Shown here: one piece after another, positions 55,581-64,000 of the stretch | How positions within the stretch are numbered: the first letter of the stretch is position 1 | Layout of the letters: every line of letters starts with the position of its first letter | NCBI RefSeq assembly: GCF_020497125.1 | Contig: NC_059079.1 | Coordinates: forward strand, 51,223,114-51,287,113 | Length of the DNA stretch: 64,000 nt | Origin: Mauremys mutica | Taxonomy: Eukaryota > Chordata > Testudines > Geoemydidae | Direction of reading: 5' to 3' | Notes under the pieces: model-generated | What the model was told of the DNA's origin: nothing | The model's input: only the letters and a program-made list of their open reading frames with translations | The model's database searches: none | Position numbers and translations under genes: made by a program

Positions 55581-58518
55581 TCACTCTCAACCCACACAAC
55601 TCTGGTTAGCATTCCTTGGCACACACTTTGGCCCTGACCCTGCAAACACTGACACAGATGCTTACTTTGAAGGACACGGTTAGTCTTAGTGAGTGTGTCT
55701 ATATAGCAAATAAACAAAAAAAATATTGTATTAAAAGACTCTTAAGACTGCAAAGTCGATCACTGAAAAGTTAGAAGCAACTGAAGCAAGATTTCCTGTG
55801 TAATCTTAATTCAGCCCTCATATGCCTATGCATGATACTGTCTTTAAGTAGATGATCATATACTTCCCCGTCCACACACAGCCTTTTCAGTTTCCTATCT
55901 GTACAATGGGGATATAATATTTCCCTTTCTTTGCTCAATATTCCCCCTCCCCTTGTAGTTTAATGGAGAATTTGAATTTATTTTTTATTCTGATGCAGTG
56001 TTTTTTTTATTCTTAATGCATGCAAGCACACACAACTTCTCTGGAGGGCTTATACACACCTGCTCCTTTTGTGCTATGTTCCACATCACAAATCCATTTC
56101 TTACAGTGTTGTTCCCTTTGAGCTTGTAGAGAGTCCCCTAAAAATGCTTCCAGCTAGTGGTCTATCTATTTTGCAGCTGTAGTGGAAGTGCTAAGCTACA
56201 GCCTCTCCACAGACACCGGTACTGTTGCAGCCTCAAACAATGTTCTGTATATTTAAACAAAATGTTTTTAAAATCCTGAGTCCCATCCATTTGGGAAAGC
56301 TTACCTTCAAGCATGTACTGGAGTCTACTGCAGTAAAGAATCTTCCTGAATTGTGGCTTTTTTAAATTCTAATTTGCTACAATTTAATTTCTTGAAGCAT
56401 CTATCTTAGAGATGATAATTATGAAAGGGAGTTATTGAAAAATAGGTCACTCACAAGTGCACATGGGATTGGGCCTTTTGTTACCCACACATCTGTTATA
56501 AGCACCTTTGTTCCTTAGGAAGTCTGAATTTATACAGTGAGTTTGCTTAAGCTGATGACTCAACAAAAAAAAGTAAAGAAACTCATGCACACAACACAAG
56601 AAATGATTAACTATTTTCTCAAGGAGAGTTTGTGAGTGAGGAAGCACCACATCCCAAAATGATCTCTTGTAGTGCACTAAGCCTCTGCTCTCTGTTCTTT
56701 AGTATTTTGCCTGAGCTGAGGAGTCATGAGCACAGAGATGGAATGTCATCAAGGGGAGAAGGTGAACCTCCGGCTGAGGAGATCACTGAACAGTTCATAT
56801 TTGGCTAACTGCATCAATAAAATTAATCAGTAATTGCATACCCAAATAAAATCACGTAAAATGATTGAAAAGTGGCTAAGTCATTTCTAGGGGAAAAAAT
56901 AATAAAAATCTAGTGGTTTTGACTCTTTTAGTTGTTTGGTAATAGTATCTAATTGAAAGTAGACATGAGAGTAGACATGGTGGGTTCAAAAACAGAAAGT
57001 TAAATATTATATCATGTGTATAAATTGAATTAAATTTACTGAATGAATTGAAACAATGAAAAAAATGCACAGCTCACATTTCAATCTTCTCTTCCTGGCA
57101 CAGTCAGACATGATAGGCTCTACAGATGCAGAGACTCTCATCAGCAGTGGCTTGCCTGCCACAACACAGCCAGCAACCATTATGAATCAGCCATAGAATT
57201 CACACTTCCTTACAGATTCACCCCATAGGCCTTTCTGAGCAAACCTTGCTGAGGAAAGTAAGCCAACCTAAGTTTTAAAGGTCTAAGAAACAATGATAGG
57301 CTCTGTAGTTGCTTAAGAAATAATGCATGTGCCAATCAGGTGTGCACACACGGTTAATCAAGTGAATGTGGGGGAGTTCAATAGAGTACCCATACAAGCT
57401 CATCTGGAGCCATCCCACTTCATAGCATCAAAAATATTTGTCATTATTAGTTGACAGATTCAGAATGATAGAGTGCAGTGGTCCCACAGAAGAGTATATA
57501 CTTTAGGTGTTTATATGTAGAACTTCTGATTTAAGAAAAGGATCAATTTACATGTGCAGATGATTTTATTATTATTAATTATTATTATTATCATTGGAGT
57601 AAACCTTGATTATTCATTTTTCAAAAGTAGGCAAAATAAGAATTCTGCATTGTAAACAAAGCATTTCTCAGCCACATCATCTGCAAAATCATGACCCACA
57701 CAACTTCATTGTGGGCAGTCTAATTACCCCAGACAGCCTCAATTTGCTTTTAAAAACAAATAAGAGTTTCTTATTTCAAGGAATTCTTGATGCATTTCAT
57801 CATTTAGATTGAGCAGAGACAGAATAATTTGACCACTCATGGAAAAATGTCAGAGCAGAATGGAAGAAAATCTCAACGTGGTGGGTTTTCTCTCCCCGTT
57901 TCACACTTTGAAGTTTGGATGATTTTGAGAAGCTTTATAAATTGTGAGATGGACCCTTGCCCTTTATGGTTGTTGAAAACCAAAGGAAGAGAAACTGATT
58001 TAGCTGTTGATTCAGTGTGTTAATACCTCCCTTAAACAAGCAGTGGCCAAGTCATTCCTCAAAAATGTCCCATCTTGGGAAGCAAGCAAGCCAGAAATTA
58101 TTGTTCTGCCTCAAATACTGTGGATTTAGGGAAAGTTATCTTGGAAGCAGTGAGGAAACAAATCCAAATAAGTAGTTCTATTTTTTAAAAAAAATCTTGA
58201 TTACCTAAATGCCTTTTAAATTTTTAACTGTGTATGATCATCTTCATTTACTGTTCTATACTATATTGTTACTATGCTAAATTACCACAAAGATGCTGCA
58301 TTTCAGTGGATGGCTAAGCAATTTGTATTTACGTTTTGATAAAACATTTATTTCATACCATCAGATATTTTATTGGCATGAGGCATTCTTATGCCACAAA
58401 CTCCATCATGTATTCTATATCTTGAAAGACAAAGGAAGTCTGCTAACTTTTAAAAGCAACATTAATCTTCAGAATTAAAGGCATTGCATGGAAGATACTG
58501 TATTATTTTTTTCACGTC
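55581..58518. other. No gene; one short microsatellite
   Basis: AT-rich sequence. A short ATT array (tattattattaattattatt) lies at 57566-57591. A possible MIR scrap ('cagtttcctatctgtacaat') is at 55889-55908. Confidence 0.45.
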
Positions 58519-58662
58519 TTAGAATATTAGGGTTGGAAGGGACCTCAAGAGATCATCTAGTCCAACCCCCTGCTCAAAGCAGGACCAATCCCCAAATGGC
58601 CCCCTCAAGGATTAACTCACAACCCTGGGTTTAGCAGGTCAATGCTCAAATCACTGAGCTAT
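58519..58662 (-). mobile_element. tRNA-derived SINE with CR1 tail
   Basis: On - the A box TAGCTCAGTGA and a B box with one base missing (GAGTTAATCC) head the element. Then 'cttgagggggccatttgggg', 'attggtcctgctttgagcag' and the CR1-identical tail 'gatctcttgaggtcccttcc' ending at 'attct'. It is shorter than the copies at 11329 and 34444 and carries the classic CR1 terminus rather than their alternative 3' subtype. Confidence 0.9.
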
Positions 58663-59744
58663 TGATAATTGTATATTCATTAAAAATGAATTGAAACATT
58701 TTCTAACAAGTTCTTGAGTGCTGGATCTTCATTTCAGCACAAACATTTACATACAGAAAAGCAGAGCATGAGAAAGACCAACTAAAGCTGTTTCTGTGAA
58801 AAATAAGTACTGTAGCTATATTTCAGAAATGTAGAGCTCTCCCTTCACCTTCCATATTCCTCATAATGCTTTAAAATTCAAGGCTGATAATTCCTTTCCC
58901 TTCTTCATAGGCTAGTGAGGCTGTAATTAGTGGAGACATGGGATGGCCAACCAGTTTAAACACAGAATATTGAAAAGGTCAGTGCAGCACAAGGCAGGAG
59001 TTATTTATAGAACATGCTGGACATTTAAATTTTCATCTACTTTTTCATGACAATGTGCAAAAAAAGAGGAAGCTGACAGCAAATTAATTTTTCTTCATGA
59101 TAAGTTATGTTAATGAGATTTAGAAAATAGCACACAATTATCCCACTCACTACTAGTTTAAAAAGGACACTGTGAAGTTTTCCCCCCTTCTCATTTATTT
59201 TTACCCATTCTTTTAAAAAGCCCCCAAGAAATTTGAAACTGAACTAATTTCCTTATTTATTTATTTTTCATTCATTCTGCACAATGTCTAATTCTGCCCT
59301 AGTCCAAATTCAATCATTGTTTGGCTTGTTTACCCAAAGGTTGAATTTATTCCTCAAGAACTGTCTTAGAAATGGGTGCAATGATACAGGCTTTGCTGGG
59401 TTCCATCCCAGTGGAACTTTTCTCCTCACAACCCATCAGTTCACAAGCACTCAAAAAGAGCTCGGTGACTTTTTTTGGTCAATATACTTTTCACCAATAA
59501 TAATAAAATAAAATAATAACAACAATGCATTTTTGAGGGAATCAAAACTATTCACAAATTCATGTCAAATTCGGCACATAGTTTCTGATGAAAAAAATCA
59601 TTTTAATAAATATCAAGATTTTTCAAAAAGATTGTTTTGAATCAACATTTAAATGGTTTTGTTTGATCCAAATGGTTTTCTTTTTTTGGTTAAGCAAGGG
59701 CAAAAAACTGAAAAAAGTTTTGTCTCAAAGCAACCAAACTGTAC
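58663..59744. other. No recognisable feature
   Basis: AT-rich sequence. 'aaaataaaataataacaa' A-rich patch at 59504. Confidence 0.45.
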
Positions 59745-59886
59745 AAACCCACCTGGGATTTGAGTGGCTGGGTTATGATGCTGTGGCTTCACTGCTGTAG
59801 TAACTCAAACTAGCTAGATCAACTAGCTTGGGAATGTCTACAGATGCTGCAGTCATACCTCTGATTGCAGCATAGACATATGCTAA
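59745..59886. mobile_element. DNA-transposon MITE remnant
   Basis: The right end '…tgcagcatagacatatgc' is followed by TAA (59884-59886). An internal inverted pair is 'aactagctagatc' with 'gatcaactagctt…'-like sequence at 59808-59831. The left terminus is not found. The terminus is related to the GTCTACAC group. Confidence 0.5.
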
Positions 59887-62104
59887 GGGTTGATGGATGA
59901 CAGTAAGTTTAATATCTTTTGTGTTCGCTTTCCATGAACACCCTAGTAAATGTACTTACTGGAGAGAAGCCTCTGAGACAGTGAATTTTAAGTCTCTACT
60001 GAAGAATATTTATGGATAACCATGAGTACTAGAAACCTAAAAGCAAAGATATACTCTCATCTAATCATAAACATTGCATATTCCAACCCACCTGCACAGA
60101 GGTGGAAATAGCAACGCTGTGGAAACTGCTTCTCTCTCCTGTGCTGTGACTCATGATTTGAGTTGTTAGCACAGCATTGCAAAGTGGCACCTTATGTTCC
60201 CTGGTTTCTTTGAAGATTCATGTAGAGCAAGTAACCTGTTCTATAAATTTCTCTCATCCTGTACCAATCACCAATGCGTTAGCTCTCTCCTGGTACAGAC
60301 AGACCAATCATTTCCACAGTGGCGAGGGTAGTTCAGCCTCTTTCATTCCGTTTTTGGCCTCAGTACCTAATTAAGCCAGATGCGATGGTGGATTAGGTGA
60401 GGACGTCATCAGTCCCAGAGCATATTAAGACCACTAATAAATTTACCTGGTCTCTGAACATTCCTGTGTTTGGGAATACTGTATTTTTTTAAATAGTTCA
60501 TTCCATCTTTACCACACTCTGCTTCTACTTTCAATATTGACATTTTTCCTTTTTACAATTATACTTTATAATGCTCTCTCATGTGCATATGTGTGTATAT
60601 ATTATATATAAAACCCACAGGCTCTGTTAATTCTGTCTTTAAATTCCAATATTAAAAAATGCTGCTGCCTCAGCAAAAACAAACCTAAGAAATATGTTTT
60701 TAAAAGTTTTGAAACTTTCAATGACTTTTTGTAAAAGATTTACTATTTCAAGGGGATGTAACAAGAATTTTGATTGACCCTGGAAAAATGCATATTTTTG
60801 TGATTTTTCTTCAGGGCTGAAGAATGCCTTGAGCATGACAGCTATTTCCAGAGGTTTTCTTTACAGCAAACTGTTTTCATGTTTATCCATGCTGAAATAA
60901 ATTCATTACATGAGGTGTGATGCAAGCTGTTTACTAATGCTGAGTTGCTCCACAGTTTCACAGTAGCTAGGGAGAAACAACTTCAGAAAGCTATCAACCT
61001 TACCCCCCTGCCCTGCCCCTTCTCCTGCCCTCTCTCCCCCGGGAATTCATGTTTTAGTGCTTACAGAGGTGGCTGCAGTGATCAAAGGATGAGAAGTGAA
61101 CTCTCTGAACTAAGATGACCAAATAAAACATATTTGCACTCCATGATCCTTCTGAGATGGTCAGACAGTGCCAGTCAATGGCAAGGGCTGTATTCAGTGC
61201 ATTCAGAAGGAAGTGGAATAGAATCTGAAGGATTAATAATTTTGTGTTTTCCTATAGTGCAGCATTACCCAAGCCTGTAGTCATGGAGCTGTATCACTGG
61301 ACATATGCAAGATGCAATAAAGTGCTGGGTGGGTTGATTTAATCAGAATAAGAACCCATTATAAATGAACTGACAAAGATTACACAGGTGGCATGCTAAG
61401 TATTATTTAATTTCAGATGTGGGTTGCTAGGTATTAAAGTCTCAGAATGGTTATTAGGATTCATAAGATCAACCTATAGCTAACTCCTCACTTCTTGATT
61501 AGTGAAAAAAGTGTTTCTCCCCATCCCTGCCACCCCATAGTGTAATAAATCCTGGACCATCTTGTGTCAATATCACACTTACTGTGGCCACTCAATTTCA
61601 CAGGAAGTGGAGGGATAGAACTCTGATCATACACCATTTGAGTTAAAGGAGGATCTCCGTACTCTGTTGAGCTGTTCTGATTCTCTCCAGTTTCAAACAG
61701 AGCTGTACATACTGGCAGTTCATTACAATATGATTCTTGGACCAGTCACGCTTAGGGTAAGCCAGTGGAGTCACACTAGGAATGAAGTTGGTCTACCAAT
61801 ACAAATGTGGATATAATCTTGAATTCTTGTAAATTGCTGTAATTTCTTAGAGGAAGGATGATATTTTTGGAAAAATGCATTGAAACGATCATCTTCAGTT
61901 GGCATCCCAGGCAGGAGAGAATAGGCAGGACCATAGGCAATGATGGAATTTAGAACCCTTGAACACTTTTCTCAAACTACTTTACACTCCCTGACTTAGG
62001 TTCATAGGGATTAATCCTGCAGGCCCTCTAAGCACAGAACTCCCATTGAAGTCAATAGACGTTCCTAACTATGGTATTAATATCACTGTAGGATCTGAAC
62101 ATCT
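59887..62104. other. No recognisable feature
   Basis: AT-rich unique-looking sequence. 'cccattgaagtcaatagacg' at 62042 is another copy of the dispersed motif. Confidence 0.45.
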
Positions 62105-62255
62105 CACACAATATTTAATACATTTATTCTCTCAACACTGTTGTGAGGTAGAGGAATGCTATTATCTTCATTTTACACATGAAATACTGAGCCACAGAAA
62201 GATTAAGTGACATTCCAAAGTCACAGAGGAAATTTGTGGTACAGTTCCTGGTTAC
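62105..62255 (-). repeat. MIR-type SINE fragment
   Basis: 'tctcaacactgttgtgaggt', 'attatcttcattttacacat', 'actgagccacagaaagatta' and 'agtgacattccaaagtcaca' are the reversed MIR core. Truncated. Confidence 0.75.
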
Positions 62256-63540
62256 CATCTCGACCATTCTTCCTCCATACCATGGCCCCTCCAAGCATAC
62301 AACTCCCTAGCACACAACCCAAGGTATGGTCCAGCAGCCTCTCCATGACTGGACTGGGCCTATAGCTAACAAAGATTTAAATTCATTAACAGCTCTTATT
62401 TTCTAGAAACCTTATCTCCATTATACCTTTCTACAGTTGTCTGACTATGGGTAAATATTAAAAATTACTACTAAACAACAGTGATGACCCAGATTCCCTG
62501 AACTCAGTGCTAGAAGGTATGAATTATAGACCTTCCTGGCCCAACCTGTCCTCAGGCAACCAAAGCTGTAATTCGACCCAAGGTAAGACACTCTCAATCA
62601 GGGGCACCTCATATACTCTCCCTCAGGATTTTCTTCCTGGGAGGCAGCTTTTATTTCACCAGGGAGCCTGTAGGAGCCCCAGCACTACATGCTACTATGG
62701 GGAGATGGGGAAATCAGCATTTTCCTCTGGACACTTTGTTAATACCACTCTCCATTCAGCACTGCTTACTTTGGGCCTCTGCTGGCCCCCAATGGGATAC
62801 AGAAAAGAGGAAGTCACTTTGCTTTGTTATGATATCCCATTGACAGTCTCTCTCTCAGGGGCCCTGTGTCTTGGTGGATCCCAGTATAAGTTAAATATAT
62901 AAACAATGTTTGTTGATTACACTTTATAGCTACTGTATTGGGGCAATTGGAAACAATTTCCTTAAAACAATTTTACAGTTGTTTTTTGTTAAAGGTACAC
63001 TCTCTTATGCCAATTCTAATCTAATAACTCCAACTGAAGTAGATTCATTTACTGTTCCTAAATGCAGACTTCCAAGGAAACTTTAAAAACATCAGTTTTA
63101 AAAGATTTTCCATTCATTCACTTCTTGCTTTTCAGCTTTAAAGTTTGCTATTTTACTGCCAAGGACATAGACTCTACACAGCTGACCCTGGTAAACTCAG
63201 TATAGTCACATTTCACTGAGCTCCTTAACTATAACATGTTTCATATTGTTCTAAAAAAGCATATCACCACCACCATAAAAAAAATAAAGACGCAAGCATG
63301 CACAGGAGCTACCATTCCTTGAGAACACTGTAAAGAAGACAGGATGAGATCTGAGGGAAGAAACCTCACAAATAAGTGAATACTGAACACAGGTAGAGAC
63401 TAAACTTTTCAGTTTAGTGATCAAATGGATAAAAAAGGTCCAACACAGGTGTTTTAAAAGTTGGTTTGAAGAGACACATCAAAATAAAACTCATTAATTT
63501 CTAACTGAGTTTCAAAAATATCAAAACAAGCTTTTCATCT
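62256..63540. other. No recognisable feature
   Basis: A 131-codon frame at 62507-62902 has no recognisable domain or codon pattern and is probably chance. Confidence 0.45.
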
Positions 63541-63842
63541 TGTCATAAACAGATAGTTAAGAGTTAATGTCTCTTTTACCTGTAAAGTGTTAAGAAGCTC
63601 AGTAAACCTGGCTGACACCTGACCAGAGGACTAGCATCAGGTCATTTGTTACTGGAGATAGGGCTTAGAGGATCTGTGTTCCCCAGGGAAGGTTTTGGGG
63701 GGACAGAAAGTATGCCAGACACTGATTTCTGGCTGGTGGCAGCGTTACCAGATCTAAGCTAGTAATTAAGCTTAGAAGTGTTCATGCAGGTCCCCACATT
63801 TGTACTCTAAAGTTCAAAGTGGGGGGGAAAGAAACCTTGACA
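63541..63842 (+). mobile_element. 5' LTR of a retrotransposon, internally deleted
   Basis: Starts TGTCATAAAC and ends CTTGACA (TG...CA). 'gtgccccagg'-type sequence is absent, but 'ccccagggaaggttttgggg', 'tttctggctggtggcagcgt' and 'ctaagctagtaattaagctt' form a recognisable LTR 3' part. A length of 302 bp with no TATA or poly(A) block suggests an internal deletion. The left flanking duplication cannot be checked because the element leaves the window. Confidence 0.65.
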
Positions 63843-63860
63843 TGGTGGCAGTGGTGGGAT
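63843..63860 (+). other. Primer-binding site candidate
   Basis: TGGTGGCAGTGGTGGGAT directly follows the LTR end. A PBS begins with TGG, complementary to the CCA end of a tRNA primer. The primer tRNA is not determined. Confidence 0.6.
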
Positions 63861-64000
63861 TTTTTAAGAACCAAAAGCCAGTAGGATTTTTTTTCTCTCC
63901 TTTCTAGCTGCTCAGAAAGCAGCCTGAGGGCAGAGGTGTTAAGTTTTTTAACAAGGGTCTTTGTTAAGAGAAGGCTTCAAGCTGTGAGCAAACAGCCAGC
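63861..64000 (+). mobile_element. Internal leader of the LTR retrotransposon, cut by the window end
   Basis: Purine-rich leader sequence without an ORF up to the window end. Gag would be expected further right. Confidence 0.5.

Noticed and set aside
55318..55717. Frames of about 95-121 codons on both strands
   Set aside because: Located in the low-complexity core of an interspersed repeat, mutually overlapping, with no domain.
62507..62902. 131-codon + frame
   Set aside because: No recognisable motif, splice context or neighbour supports it; likely chance.

Overview
The window looks like nuclear DNA of a sauropsid, most likely a turtle. It is AT-rich and full of decayed, strand-mixed transposon copies. 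Three copies of a tRNA-headed SINE share a CR1-type tail, a combination known from turtles. CR1 LINE fragments, Penelope-like elements (PLEs) with a GIY-YIG domain, PIF/Harbinger elements with their miniatures (MITEs), hAT foldbacks and microsatellites are also present. I see no host protein-coding exon, tRNA gene, rRNA gene or CRISPR array that I can support. The longer open frames all lie in mobile elements or GC-rich repeats, so this is probably intergenic or deep intronic DNA.

Layout. 1-3300: mostly unique sequence with three microsatellites and a SINE tail. 3304-5893: an LTR-type element (TG...CA ends, 5-bp duplication ataac) split by a PLE with a 12-bp target-site duplication (TSD). 5998-9955: a palindromic MITE, an (AC)24 tract and a foldback repeat. 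9960-14541: a repeat of roughly 500-600 bp, present twice about 4 kb apart, brackets a PLE hairpin (12-bp TSD), a SINE and a 5'-truncated PLE (11-bp TSD). 14821-23205: a Harbinger MITE, a hAT foldback MITE (8-bp TSD), a CR1 3' end and a PLE scrap. 23333-28202: a complete 4.86-kb Harbinger element with TTA duplications. It carries a truncated DDE transposase on +, a broken two-exon Myb/SANT gene on -, and a third small ORF on + inside the SANT intron. 29337-31800: a 5'-truncated CR1 on - with clear reverse transcriptase motifs. 34930-36540: a second, diverged Harbinger with the same SANT/third-ORF arrangement. 37600-45210: SINE/LINE tails and a nested mosaic of CR1, hAT and Harbinger MITE pieces. 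45211-63540: repeat-poor, with a hairpin repeat, a few MITEs, one SINE and a MIR-like piece. 63541-64000: an LTR with a primer-binding site whose internal region runs off the window.

How the pieces relate. The CR1 machinery is the likely driver of the SINEs, which share its tail. The Harbinger elements are the likely source of the ~290-bp TTA/TAA-flanked miniatures, which share the GTCTACAC-type terminus. The PLE copies show Penelope's inverted terminal-repeat architecture with a short one-sided tail. Every coding module seen is broken by truncation, stops or frameshifts except the 192-codon GIY-YIG frame at 4681-5259 and the small Harbinger ORF at 26929-27276. The most interesting observation is that this small ORF is kept in the same position and frame in two strongly diverged Harbinger copies.
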